Below are positions 47,959 through 55,685 of a DNA stretch of 64,000 nt, one piece after another. Source of the stretch: Streptomyces sp. T12 (GTDB lineage Bacteria; Actinomycetota; Actinomycetes; Streptomycetales; Streptomycetaceae); contig NZ_CP117866.1 in the NCBI RefSeq assembly GCF_028736035.1, forward strand, positions 8,969,001-9,033,000. Reading direction: 5' to 3'. Each line of letters starts with the position of its first letter. Position 1 is the first letter of the stretch. The notes beneath the pieces were generated by a model. That model was not told the origin of the DNA. It did no database searches and saw only the letters and a list, made by a program, of their open reading frames with translations. Position numbers and translations under genes: made by a program.

Positions 47959-49578
47959 ATGGGACACCTGGAAGCCGCGCACCTCGAGTACTACCTCCCC
48001 GACGGGAGGGCGTTGCTCGGCGACGTGTCGTTCCGGGTGGGCGAAGGCGCCGTCGTGGCGCTCGTCGGGCCCAACGGTGCCGGCAAGACGACCCTGCTGC
48101 GGCTGATCTCCGGCGAGCTGAAACCGCACGGCGGCACCGTCACCGTCAGTGGCGGCCTCGGCGTGATGCGGCAGTTCGTGGGATCCGTACGGGACGAGAC
48201 GACCGTACGCGACCTGCTCGTGTCGGTCGCGCCGCCCCGCATCCGCGAGGCCGCGAAGGCCGTCGACACCGCCGAGCACGCCCTCATGACCGTCGACGAC
48301 GAGGCCGCCCAGCTCAAGTACGCGCAGGCGCTCGCCGACTGGGCCGAGGCGCGCGGGTACGAGGCCGAGACGCTGTGGGACATGTGCACCACGGCCGCGC
48401 TCGGCGTGCCGTACGAGAAGGCGCAGTGGCGCCAGGTGCGCACGCTCTCCGGCGGTGAGCAGAAGCGGCTGGTGCTGGAGGCGCTGCTGCGCGGCACCGA
48501 CGAGGTGCTGCTGCTCGACGAGCCCGACAACTACCTCGACGTACCCGGCAAGCGGTGGCTGGAGGAGCGGCTGAAGGAGACCCGCAAGACGGTCCTCTTC
48601 GTCTCCCACGACCGTGAACTCCTCGCCCGCGCCGCCGAGAAGATCGTCTCCGTGGAACCCTCGCCTGCCGGGGCCGACGCCTGGGTGCACGGCGGCGGCT
48701 TCGCGACGTACCACGAGGCGCGGCGCCAGCGCTTCGCCCGCTTCGAGGAGTTGCGCAAACGCTGGGACGAGAAGCACGCGCAGCTGAAGAAGCTGGTGCT
48801 GACCCTCCGTCAAGCCGCCGAGAACAGCCCCGACATGGCCTCCCGTTACCGGGCCGCCCAGACCAGGCTGCGCAAGTTCGAGGAGGCGGGACCGCCGCCG
48901 GAGCCGCCGCGCGAGCAGGACATCAGGATGCGGCTGAAGGGCGGCCGTACCGGGATGAGGGCCGTCACCTGCAAGGGGCTTGAGCTCACGGGTCTGATGA
49001 AGCCGTTCTCCCTGGAGGTCTTCTACGGCGAACGCGTCGCCGTCCTCGGCTCCAACGGCTCCGGCAAGTCGCACTTCCTGCGTCTGCTGGCCGGCGACGA
49101 CGTCGCGCACACGGGCGAGTGGAAGCTGGGCGCGCGCGTCGTGCCCGGCCACTTCGCGCAGACGCACGCGCACCCCGAGCTGATGGGCCGGACCCTCCTC
49201 GACATCCTGTGGAAGGAGCACGCCCAGGACCGGGGCGCCGCGATGTCCCGGCTGCGCCGCTACGAGCTCACCCATCAGGCCGAGCAGGCCTTCGACCGCC
49301 TCTCCGGCGGCCAGCAGGCCCGCTTCCAGATCCTCCTGCTGGAGCTGGAGGGGGTCACGGCCCTGCTCCTCGACGAGCCGACCGACAACCTCGACCTGGA
49401 GTCCGCGGAGGCGCTCCAGGAGGGGCTGGAGGCCTTCGAGGGCACGGTGCTGGCGGTGACGCACGACCGCTGGTTCGCCCGCTCCTTCGACCGTTACCTG
49501 GTCTTCGGCAGCGACGGGCGCGTCCGCGAGACACCGGAGCCGGTGTGGGACGAACGGAGGGTGGAGCGGCCGCGGTAG
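47959..49578 (+). CDS. ABC-F family ATPase (duplicated ABC cassette, no membrane domain)
   Basis: A 539-residue soluble protein with two ABC cassettes: Walker A GPNGAGKTT and GSNGSGKSH, signatures LSGGEQKRL and LSGGQQARF, Walker B VLLLDEPDNYLD and ALLLDEPTDNLDLE. The interdomain linker (about 245-320) is rich in basic and helical residues, as in ribosome-binding ABC-F proteins of the Uup/EttA/antibiotic-resistance type. No transmembrane partner is nearby. Likely binds the ribosome E-site; antibiotic protection is possible but unsupported by context. Its stop is 38 bp from the convergent baeRF gene. Confidence 0.9.
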   Translation: MGHLEAAHLEYYLPDGRALLGDVSFRVGEGAVVALVGPNGAGKTTLLRLISGELKPHGGTVTVSGGLGVMRQFVGSVRDETTVRDLLVSVAPPRIREAAKAVDTAEHALMTVDDEAAQLKYAQALADWAEARGYEAETLWDMCTTAALGVPYEKAQWRQVRTLSGGEQKRLVLEALLRGTDEVLLLDEPDNYLDVPGKRWLEERLKETRKTVLFVSHDRELLARAAEKIVSVEPSPAGADAWVHGGGFATYHEARRQRFARFEELRKRWDEKHAQLKKLVLTLRQAAENSPDMASRYRAAQTRLRKFEEAGPPPEPPREQDIRMRLKGGRTGMRAVTCKGLELTGLMKPFSLEVFYGERVAVLGSNGSGKSHFLRLLAGDDVAHTGEWKLGARVVPGHFAQTHAHPELMGRTLLDILWKEHAQDRGAAMSRLRRYELTHQAEQAFDRLSGGQQARFQILLLELEGVTALLLDEPTDNLDLESAEALQEGLEAFEGTVLAVTHDRWFARSFDRYLVFGSDGRVRETPEPVWDERRVERPR

Positions 49579-49616
49579 TTCTTCGGCCCTGAACGGGCCT
49601 CGTCCTCAAACGGCGC

Positions 49617-50723
49617 TCAGGTCCAGCGCAACAGTGCCCCCAGCCCGCCCGCCGGCTCCGTGGCCGGGGCCGCCGGTGTCACCGACAGCGCGGGTGCGCC
49701 CGTCGCGACCGCGCACCGGATCAGCGCGTCATCCGCACGGGCCGCCCAGGAGCGCTGCTCGCCGAGGATCTTCAGGTCCGTACGGCGTACCGCCACCTGG
49801 TCCGGATCCTCGCCGATCCACACCTCGCGGTGGGCGTCGGGAGCGTCCGGGCGAATCAGGAGTTCGTCGATACGGTGCTCCCGCGCGGCCTCGATCAGCG
49901 CCGGTACGCCCTCCACCGCGGCGGAGCGCCCCTCGGGATCCGGCGCGCGGGCCGCCAGGAACCGTTCCAGCTCGCGTTCCGCCCGCTGCCGTACATGGTC
50001 CTCGCGCGCCTGTTCGACGTCCGCGTCGAGCAGCCTGCTGCCGGTGCCGTGCGGGGCCTCGACCACGAGGTCGTGCAGCCGCTGCGGCAGCCGGTCGTGC
50101 ACGGTCCGCCGCTCCCGGTCGTCACCCACGAGGATCAGCAGGTCGGCGCGGGTCTCCTCCTGGCAGACGGTGAGCGCGTCGGCGATCTCGGCCGCGTTGT
50201 GCTCCCAGGTGTTCTCCACCTTGAGCTGGAAGTGCCGCTCGGACCAGTCGACCGTGCTCGTACGGTGGATCGGATGCTGCCGGCCGGTGACCGAACCGAC
50301 GTCCTGCCGGCCCAGCGCGGTGCGCAGCTCGAAGGCGGCGCCCTTGCGATCGACGTAGGCCACCACACAGACCGGGTCCTCACCCGCCAGCTCCAGCAGC
50401 GGCGCGGTGTGCGGCAGCGGCGCCCAGTGGGCGCTGTCGCGCAGCGGGGCGCGGGCCAGGGGCGGATCCAGGACCACCTCACCCGCTCGGGCGAAGACCG
50501 CACGTCCATGGGGCTCGGAGGAGTGCTCCAACTCCTCCAGCGCGTTCCGTACGGCCCGGCAGGTCGCGTCGTCGGCGCCCTGCTCGGCCAGTTCCCGGGA
50601 CAGGGCCTGGGCGGTCAGGTGGCGCTCATGCGGTGTGTCCTCCGTGTGCCGGGAGGTGTCCACGTACACGGAGGCCCAGGGCCCGGAGTGTTCGTACAGT
50701 GGATGCAGAAAGGCGAGATCCAT
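49617..50723 (-). CDS. baeRF2/Rv2629-like (eRF1-fold) protein
   Basis: A 368-residue protein starting MDLAFLHPLYEHSGPWASVY. The opening WASVYVDTSRHTED, middle LILVGDDRERRTVHDRLP and closing DELLIRPDAP and ADDALIRCAVATGA match the bacterial eRF1-like (baeRF) family to which M. tuberculosis Rv2629, a hypoxia-dormancy gene, belongs. These proteins are thought to act on stalled or hibernating ribosomes or as peptidyl-tRNA hydrolases, but direct evidence is limited. GGGAGAG precedes the ATG. It diverges from the small DUF6158 gene and sits in a group of stress-type genes. Confidence 0.8.
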   Translation of the reverse strand: MDLAFLHPLYEHSGPWASVYVDTSRHTEDTPHERHLTAQALSRELAEQGADDATCRAVRNALEELEHSSEPHGRAVFARAGEVVLDPPLARAPLRDSAHWAPLPHTAPLLELAGEDPVCVVAYVDRKGAAFELRTALGRQDVGSVTGRQHPIHRTSTVDWSERHFQLKVENTWEHNAAEIADALTVCQEETRADLLILVGDDRERRTVHDRLPQRLHDLVVEAPHGTGSRLLDADVEQAREDHVRQRAERELERFLAARAPDPEGRSAAVEGVPALIEAAREHRIDELLIRPDAPDAHREVWIGEDPDQVAVRRTDLKILGEQRSWAARADDALIRCAVATGAPALSVTPAAPATEPAGGLGALLRWT

Positions 50724-50811
50724 GGTCTCTCCCGTACGCCGCTCGGGGGCTGTGTGCTCCACGGGCGGGTACCCGGACCGCATGAATGAACACGACGAGC
50801 GGGGCACCACC

Positions 50812-51066
50812 ATGACCGGAGTCGACCCCGGCCGGCTGGACGACCAACAGCTCATGAAAGAGCTGGAGACCATCCACCGGACGCGCCACGACACGCTGCT
50901 GTACGGCTCGAACGACGCGCTGCGGGCCCACAACGAACGCATGGCGCAGCTGGAGGGCGAGTACCTGCGCCGCAACCCACGCCGCACGGTGGCCGCGGGC
51001 CGAACCCGCGAGGGCGCCCGCGACCGCTGCGCGGGCAGCCCGGAGCCGACGGTCCCGCCGGTGTGA
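50812..51066 (+). CDS. DUF6158 family small protein
   Basis: An 84-residue hydrophilic protein starting MTGVDPGRLDDQQLMKELET, with HRTRHDTLLYGSNDALRAHN and MAQLEGEYLRRNP following. These blocks define a family (DUF6158) common beside baeRF and other stress genes in Streptomyces. It is probably all-helical. An ATG ten codons upstream (50782) is possible, but the family start favours 50812. Function unknown. Confidence 0.72.
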   Translation: MTGVDPGRLDDQQLMKELETIHRTRHDTLLYGSNDALRAHNERMAQLEGEYLRRNPRRTVAAGRTREGARDRCAGSPEPTVPPV

Positions 51067-51108
51067 GCCGGAGCGGGGCCGAGTCCTCCGGGGTGGGCCC
51101 GCAGACGG

Positions 51109-51138
51109 GACGAGGCCGGGCCGCGGCCCAGCCTCGTC
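51109..51138. terminator. Hairpin after DUF6158 gene
   Basis: Two 14-bp arms (51109-51122, 51125-51138) pair with one C/A mismatch on the plus strand, which becomes a G-U pair on the minus strand. The loop is only two bases, so the inner pairs will open. It lies between the DUF6158 stop and the end of the catalase remnant and may stop transcription from both sides. Confidence 0.6.
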
Positions 51139-51412
51139 GTTCGCCTGCTCAGCAGTGCACCGGCGGTGGGCCGCCGCGGCGGAGGTGAAGGCGCGCAGGA
51201 AGTCCTCGCTCGCCGGGCCCGGGGACGTGTCCGTCGCCGCGCAGTGACTCCAGGCTCAGCGCGGGGCAGGACAGCGTGCGAAGGTGGGACCGCCCAGCCG
51301 CGGTTTGCGGTTCAGCACCATCCGGCCGATCGGCCGCACCGGCACCTGCTCCCCCGGGATGAGCTTCGTGGCGTCGAGCAGATCGAAGTACGGGAAGCGG
51401 CCCCTTTTCATT
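51135..51412 (-). pseudogene. Remnant of a large-subunit (HPII/KatE-like) catalase
   Basis: The minus strand encodes [19 protein letters not shown] and [14 protein letters not shown], an exact fit to the conserved catalase block that precedes the NFFAETEQVAF motif, followed after about 30 bases by a frame change. A second piece (SPGPASEDFLRAFTSAAAAH) resembles the C-terminal end of long catalases. Most of the enzyme, including the heme-binding core, is missing. The fragment is interrupted by stops in every continuous frame. It lies just downstream of an intact DJ-1/PfpI gene, a fold that long catalases also carry at their C-terminus. Confidence 0.65.
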
Positions 51413-51429
51413 GTTCTTCGGGGCCTCCA

Positions 51430-51987
51430 TCAGCGTCGGCCCGCCTCCTCGGACTCCTTGGCGAACACGTCGAGGAACGTCTCGCAGAAGGCCTTCAGAT
51501 CGTTCGGCTTACGGCTGGTGACCAGCTTGTTGGGGCCGTGGTCGCAGATGCGCACCTGCTCGTCGACCCAGGTGCCGCCCGCGTTGCGGATGTCGGTCTG
51601 CAGGCTCGGCCAGGAGGTCAGCACCCGGCCGCGTACGACGTCCGCCTCCACCAGCGTCCACGGGGCGTGGCAGATCGCGGCGACCGGCCGGCCCTGCTCG
51701 AAGAAGTCCCGCACGAACGCGACGGCCTTGCGGTTCATCCGCAGATAGTCCGGATTGGCGACCCCGCCCGGCAGGACGAGCCCGCCGAAGGAGTCGGCCG
51801 ACGTCTCGCCGACGACCTCCTGCACGGGGAACTTCTCCGCCTTGTCGAGATGATGGAACGCCTGGATCGTGCCCGGCTTCGTCGACACGAGCACCGGCTC
51901 GTGCCCCGCGTCCACCGCCGCCTGCCACGGATCGGTGAGCTCGACCTGCTCGACGCCCTCGGGTGCGGTCAGAAAAGCGATACGCAT
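51430..51987 (-). CDS. DJ-1/PfpI family (type 1 glutamine amidotransferase-like) protein
   Basis: A 185-residue protein starting MRIAFLTAPEGVEQVELTDP. The nucleophile elbow AAICHAPWTLVEADVV carries the conserved cysteine-histidine pair near residue 105, preceded by LVLPGGVANPDYLR with the supporting acid. This is the PfpI/YhbO branch, associated with protease, chaperone or glyoxalase-type protein/DNA protection. GGAG at a good distance selects the ATG at 51987. Two 21-bp direct repeats lie 21-60 bp upstream. Confidence 0.87.
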   Translation of the reverse strand: MRIAFLTAPEGVEQVELTDPWQAAVDAGHEPVLVSTKPGTIQAFHHLDKAEKFPVQEVVGETSADSFGGLVLPGGVANPDYLRMNRKAVAFVRDFFEQGRPVAAICHAPWTLVEADVVRGRVLTSWPSLQTDIRNAGGTWVDEQVRICDHGPNKLVTSRKPNDLKAFCETFLDVFAKESEEAGRR

Positions 51988-52007
51988 GATGTCTCCACGT
52001 CCTTCCG

Positions 52008-52039
52008 TGCCTGTGAAATGGCCTTTTGTGCCTGTGAAA
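52008..52039 (-). repeat. 21-bp direct repeat upstream of DJ-1/PfpI gene
   Basis: TGCCTGTGAAA occurs at 52008 and again at 52029, 21 bp apart, with similar flanks (ATGGCCTT / ACGGGCCTT). The two-turn spacing on the same helix face would suit cooperative binding of a regulator, but no consensus is recognised. Confidence 0.45.
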
Positions 52040-52120
52040 CGGGCCTTGTGGCTGGTCGGGCGCTTGTGACGTGCCACAGCGCAGCCGGGACCTCAGCGGT
52101 CCGGTCCCGGCTCATGCGCC

Positions 52121-52160
52121 TCACTACTCGTCACTCGTCACTACTCGTCACTACTCGTCC
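52121..52160. repeat. Short tandem repeat at the end of the CBS gene
   Basis: TCACTACTCG-type units (four, one shortened) run through and beyond the stop codon of the CBS protein. The stop TAG at 52151 is itself supplied by a repeat unit, so slippage here would move the end of the protein. Confidence 0.6.
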
Positions 52161-52570
52161 GGAGCGGCGCGGCTGATCTCGGCCAGTGCCGACTCGGGGT
52201 CCTGGTTCTCGGCCAGGTCGCCGAGGCTGACCACGCCGACCGGCAAGCCGTTCTCCACCACCGGCAGTCGCCGTACCGCGTGCTCGCGCATCAGTGAGAC
52301 CGCGACGGACACGCGCTCGCCCGGGTCGATCATCACCGGGTCCCGGGTGCACACGGACTGGACGCTCACCGTCAGCGGATCGGCGCCGTCCGCGACCGCC
52401 CGCACCGTGATGTCACGGTCGGTGAGCAGGCCCACGACCTGCTGCCCGTCGGCCACCACCACATCGCCGATGTCCTGCGCGCGCATCAGCTGTGCGGCCT
52501 CGACGAGGGAGGCGTCCGGACGGACGGCGACCACCCCCGGTGTCATGACGTCCCTCACGAAATCAGCCAT
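52151..52570 (-). CDS. CBS-domain pair protein
   Basis: A 139-residue protein of two CBS motifs: VRDVMTPGVVAVRPDASLVE then GDVVVADGQQVVGLLTDRDI, and VCTRDPVMIDPGERVSVAVS then VRRLPVVENGLPVGVVSLGD. CBS pairs (Bateman domains) bind adenine nucleotides such as AMP, ATP or SAM. Stand-alone copies of this type are abundant in actinobacterial stress and dormancy regulons. AGGAGG 8 bp upstream selects MADFVRD as the start. 88 bp downstream of the DUF2795 gene on the same strand. Confidence 0.88.
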   Translation of the reverse strand: MADFVRDVMTPGVVAVRPDASLVEAAQLMRAQDIGDVVVADGQQVVGLLTDRDITVRAVADGADPLTVSVQSVCTRDPVMIDPGERVSVAVSLMREHAVRRLPVVENGLPVGVVSLGDLAENQDPESALAEISRAAPDE

Positions 52571-52657
52571 CCCTGGCACCTCCTGCGTTCCCCGGCCGGT
52601 ACGGGTGCCGCGGCCGCGTCGGTGTGATCCGGCCCGCAGTACCCGCCGACCGGGCCC

Positions 52658-53062
52658 CTATGCGTTCCTCCGCCCCGTGGACCGCTCGGCCCCGGTCAGG
52701 GCCTCGGCCAGTTCCTGGACGTTGGCGTAGCGCGACGAACGCGGCAGCCGCTCCAACGGCTCGACCAGGGCGTCGGGCGCGTACCCACGGCGCAGCGCGA
52801 CGATCAGCTCCCGGGTGGTCGCCGGGAAGGCGCTACGGCCCAGAATCCGCGCCAGCTCCAGCCGGACCGTCGCCAGCGATGCCGTGGAGGGCCCCGGCCA
52901 CCCCACCGGCCCGCCGGCGACCTCGGGGTCGTCGTCGGCCGATGGCTCCGGGTCGTGCCACTCCTCGGTCCGGGTGGGGTGCCCGGACCGCAGCAGCCCC
53001 TGCAGTTCGTGCTTCATCTCGTCGTCACGGTGGACGCTCAGCCGGTCACTGCCTCGCTGCAT
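52658..53062 (-). CDS. DUF2795 family protein
   Basis: A 134-residue protein starting MQRGSDRLSVHRDDEMKHEL. The C-terminal block ILGRSAFPATTRELIVALRR, GYAPDALVEPLERLP and RYANVQELAEAL has the fPA-x-K/R-x-E-L / L-x-x-L-P / Y-x-x-x-x-E/D-V-x-x-A pattern of DUF2795, a helical domain of unknown function frequent in Streptomyces. GGAGGGAG precedes the ATG. It likely shares a transcript with the CBS gene. Confidence 0.78.
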   Translation of the reverse strand: MQRGSDRLSVHRDDEMKHELQGLLRSGHPTRTEEWHDPEPSADDDPEVAGGPVGWPGPSTASLATVRLELARILGRSAFPATTRELIVALRRGYAPDALVEPLERLPRSSRYANVQELAEALTGAERSTGRRNA

Positions 53063-53207
53063 GACTCCCTCCAGATCTTCGGGCGTGCGCACCGCGTACC
53101 CGCACATCGGGGGCCGACACAGGGTTTGCACACCGGAAGGAGGGAGACCCGGTCCCTTACCCCCCGCGCACGTCCCACGCACGTCGGTTCTGGGGAAGGA
53201 CCAGGTC

Positions 53208-53363
53208 ATGGCACTGCTCGCTGTGCTACTCCCGCTTCTCATGCTCGGCGTGGTGCTGGCACTGGGGCGGTACGAGGAGTTGTTGTTGCCGCGAAGGGAG
53301 CCGGATCCCTTCGAGCCCGCCACACCGCCGACTTCCAAGGTGCGCCATCAGACCTCGGGCTGA
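53208..53363 (+). CDS. Small single-pass membrane protein
   Basis: A 51-residue protein: one membrane helix (MALLAVLLPLLMLGVVLALG) and a short charged/proline tail (EELLLPRREPDPFEPATPP). GGGGAAGGA lies about 8 bp before the ATG, supporting real translation. It diverges from the DUF2795 gene, 146 bp away. Family unknown to me. Confidence 0.6.
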   Translation: MALLAVLLPLLMLGVVLALGRYEELLLPRREPDPFEPATPPTSKVRHQTSG

Positions 53364-53720
53364 TCGTCCTCCGCCGTGCGATGCCGGGCCGGAGGGCGGC
53401 CAGGACGGACTTGGTGCGCAGGGTGTCGGGGTGATCGGGCCCCAGCGAAACCGCCCAGCCTGGTCGAGCTCCCGCAGGCGTCGCAGGACGTTCTCGGCCT
53501 CGCCCCGCTCGTAGAGGTACCGGCAGCCCTCGCCCGCCGCGTGACGGACGGCCGGGGGGATGAGGTCGCGGGAGGTGACGGCAGGCAGGGCGACTTCGGT
53601 AGACGTGCCGGCTCGGGCGACGCCCATGGCCTCGGCCGCTGCGCCAGCTGTTCGGGAATCCGTACGAGATCCCCGGCCGCCACCCACCAGACCACGTCGT
53701 ACTCGCCGCTGCAGGAGCTC
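53360..53720 (-). pseudogene. Remnant of an NB-ARC/TPR (FxSxx-COOH-type) protein
   Basis: Three minus-strand frames hold consecutive pieces: VVWWVAAGDLVRIPEQLAQR (the strand after the P-loop of NB-ARC proteins), then YLYERGEAENVLRRLRELDQ and GPDHPDTLRTKSVLAALRPG (typical TPR units of this family, where PDHPDTL is diagnostic). Frameshifts separate them and the ATPase core and most repeats are absent. It is a non-functional fragment of a large signalling or conflict-type STAND ATPase. Confidence 0.7.
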
Positions 53721-53849
53721 GGGGTAGTCGGGCGAGCCGGTTCTGTAGGGCGATTGAGAAGAGTTCAGTGAACCACGGTCGGCTCATGGTGGGTGGCGTA
53801 CGCCATGTTGGCCGATCCTCGTCCTGCCCCTACCATCCGGGATGACAAG

Positions 53850-53975
53850 GACGACGGTACGACGGAAGCCCGGTGCAAGTCCGGCACGGTCGCGCCACTG
53901 TGTGCCGCCCTTCCCGCGGGAGGTGGTGGTGAGTCAGACCCCATGCCGTCGTCGCGTGCTCCACACGACACGGGA
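53850..53975 (+). ncRNA. Cobalamin (B12) riboswitch
   Basis: Upstream of cbtB the leader contains GACGGAAGCCCGGTGCAAGT, CCGGCACGGTCGCGCCACTG and GAGTCAGACC in the order and spacing of the B12 element core (GGAAxxCGGTGxAAxTCCG, GCCACTG B12 box, GAGTCAGAxC). The following GTCGTCGCGTGCTCCACACG is in position for the expression platform, and the cbtB ribosome-binding site GAGGAGG comes 15-20 bases later. Adenosylcobalamin or cobalamin binding should shut off cbtBA translation. Confidence 0.85.
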
Positions 53976-54001
53976 CGCGTTGTTCCCGAGGAGGTCTCGC
54001 C

Positions 54002-54223
54002 ATGGCGCAGTCCACTGCCGCCCCTGCCCCCACCACCAAGGCTGCCATCGCACCACTGCCGCTCAAGTCGATCGCTCCGTGGGCGGTGTTCTTCGGCGTC
54101 CTGATGCTCGTCCTGCTGTACTTCGTGGGTGCCGAACAGGGCGCCACCTCCGTCCTCTCCGGTGAGGGCGTGCACGAGTGGGTGCACGACGCCCGCCATC
54201 TGCTCGGCTTCCCCTGCCACTGA
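54002..54223 (+). CDS. cbtB: CbtB family cobalt transporter subunit
   Basis: A 73-residue protein: one membrane helix (WAVFFGVLMLVLLYFVGAEQ) and the C-terminal signature HEWVHDARHLLGFPCH, whose histidines probably bind cobalt. CbtB works with CbtA in cobalt uptake for cobalamin synthesis, as predicted from conserved B12-riboswitch control. GAGGAGG precedes the ATG. The riboswitch lies immediately upstream and cbtA starts 17 bp later. Confidence 0.9.
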   Translation: MAQSTAAPAPTTKAAIAPLPLKSIAPWAVFFGVLMLVLLYFVGAEQGATSVLSGEGVHEWVHDARHLLGFPCH

Positions 54224-54239
54224 GACGGACGGAACACCT

Positions 54240-54983
54240 GTGAATTCCGCCGTCGTGCGCACCCTGCTGGTGCGCGGCATGCTCGCCGGCCTCGGCGCCG
54301 CGGTCCCGGCTCTGGTCTTCGCCTACCTGGTGGGCGAAGGGCCGGTGGACGCGGCGATCACCTTCGAGTCGGCCAACTCCCATGAGCACGGTGAGGAGTT
54401 GGTCAGCCGGACGATGCAGTCCACCGCCGGGCTGGCCACTGGGGTCCTGGTCTTCGGGGTGGCGGTCGGCGGGATCGCCGCCCTGGCCTTCTGTTTCGCG
54501 CTGGGGCGTATCGGCCGGTTCTCGGCTCGGGCCACCGCCGCCCTGACCGCACTGGCCGCGTTCGTCCTCGGGTACCTGGTGCCGATGCTCAAGTACCCGG
54601 CGAACCCGCCCGCGGTCGGCAACCCGGACACCATCGGCAAGCGCACCGCACTGTTCTTCCTGATGATCGTGCTCACTGTGCTGCTGGGCATCGCGGCCGT
54701 CCTGATCGGCCGCCGCCTGGCGCCCCGGTGGGGCAACTGGAACGCCTCCACCGCCGCGGGCCTGGCGTTCGCGGCGGCCGTCGCGGTCGCCATGGTGTTC
54801 CTGCCGTCCGGGGACAACACCCCGAGCGGTTTCCCCGCCAACGACCTGTGGGAGTTCCGGCTCGCCTCGATCGGCGTGCAGGTCGTGCTGTGGGCGGGCT
54901 TCGGCCTGCTCTTCGGGTACTTGGCCGAACGCGTCCTCGAACCGAGGGCGCCGAGGAACCAGGCGCCGACACCGGTCGCCTGA
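54240..54983 (+). CDS. cbtA: CbtA family cobalt transporter
   Basis: A 247-residue integral membrane protein of about six helices starting at GTG 54240. It has the CbtA pattern: first helix VRTLLVRGMLAGLGAAVPAL, the acidic/His loop ESANSHEHGEELVSRTMQST, and the conserved LKYPANPPAVGNPDTIGKRT segment. It is the presumed cobalt channel. Co-transcribed with cbtB under the riboswitch and followed by a strong hairpin terminator. Confidence 0.9.
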   Translation: MNSAVVRTLLVRGMLAGLGAAVPALVFAYLVGEGPVDAAITFESANSHEHGEELVSRTMQSTAGLATGVLVFGVAVGGIAALAFCFALGRIGRFSARATAALTALAAFVLGYLVPMLKYPANPPAVGNPDTIGKRTALFFLMIVLTVLLGIAAVLIGRRLAPRWGNWNASTAAGLAFAAAVAVAMVFLPSGDNTPSGFPANDLWEFRLASIGVQVVLWAGFGLLFGYLAERVLEPRAPRNQAPTPVA

Positions 54984-54999
54984 CCCACCACAAGCAGCA

Positions 55000-55035
55000 C
55001 CAGGACCCGTCGGGGGCGCGCCCGACGGGTCCTGG
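55000..55035 (+). terminator. Strong terminator after cbtBA
   Basis: A perfect 15-bp stem (CCAGGACCCGTCGGG / CCCGACGGGTCCTGG) with a 6-nt loop, ending in CGTTTG, 16 bp after the cbtA stop. Confidence 0.85.
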
Positions 55036-55063
55036 CGTTTGACCCGGGGTTTCCGGAGCGGTG

Positions 55064-55092
55064 TTCGATCGCTGTCGACCAACCGCTAGGAT
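55064..55092 (+). promoter_or_regulatory. HrdB-type promoter giving a leaderless transcript
   Basis: TTCGAT and TAGGAT are separated by 17 bp, a good vegetative -10 with a moderate -35. The ATG of the following gene begins six bases after the -10, exactly at the expected transcription start, and there is no ribosome-binding site, so the mRNA should be leaderless. Confidence 0.55.
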
Positions 55093-55098
55093 CACGGC

Positions 55099-55509
55099 AT
55101 GGTTACGGCTTGGTCGCCCTGGCGCATCGTCAGGACCCGCTGCGGCGCGGGTCCGTTGCTGCGCGTGCTGAACTTGTCCCTGTGCCTGTTCGGCGTCCTC
55201 GTGGCGCACGGTGTGCACGTGGAGAGCGGCAACGACGTTCACCACGCGGCCGTCGCGACTGTGCCGCTGTTCGCCGCGGAAGCCGACGATCACCATGGCG
55301 GCCACGTGCCGTCACAGCCTGGCGAGCATTGTGCGGCCGGGCAGCCTCAGCAGGGTTCTGTCCTGGTGTCGCCCTGCTCCGCAGCGTCGGTTCGCGCATC
55401 GACCGGTGCCGATGATGCCTCGACCCTGCGCATGTCCGCTGCCGGTCGGCCCATCGACGGGGCGTCACCAGTTGCTCTGAGAGCGGCCTTGGTGGTGCAG
55501 CAGACCTAG
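55099..55509 (+). CDS. Exported His-rich protein (DUF6153/LpqS-like)
   Basis: A 136-residue protein with one N-terminal membrane/signal segment (LLRVLNLSLCLFGVLVAHGV) and an extracytoplasmic part rich in histidine and with isolated cysteines (DDHHGGHVPSQPGEHCAAG). The HG..H..H-x-C pattern recalls DUF6153 and the mycobacterial copper-responsive lipoprotein LpqS, pointing to metal binding outside the membrane. The start codon sits at the predicted transcription start. It precedes a similar protein and a CysK2-MFS pair. Confidence 0.6.
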   Translation: MVTAWSPWRIVRTRCGAGPLLRVLNLSLCLFGVLVAHGVHVESGNDVHHAAVATVPLFAAEADDHHGGHVPSQPGEHCAAGQPQQGSVLVSPCSAASVRASTGADDASTLRMSAAGRPIDGASPVALRAALVVQQT

Positions 55510-55685
55510 GAGTAGGCGTCCTCCAACCGGCCGCCGGTCTTCACCGGTTCGGCTGGTGCCGCGTGACGAGCGTCGTATCCCGTGCTCATGATGAGCCGTC
55601 ACGTTCGTCGAATGCCGTCCTGCCCCACCCATGTCTGCGCCTCACTCCGCACTTGCCGGAGCCGCGGCAGCAGCGCGGAGGACCT

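Noticed and set aside
53765..54280. Minus-strand frame over the cbtB leader
   Set aside because: The sequence carries the conserved B12 riboswitch elements and cbtB on the plus strand; no protein family is seen in the antisense frame.
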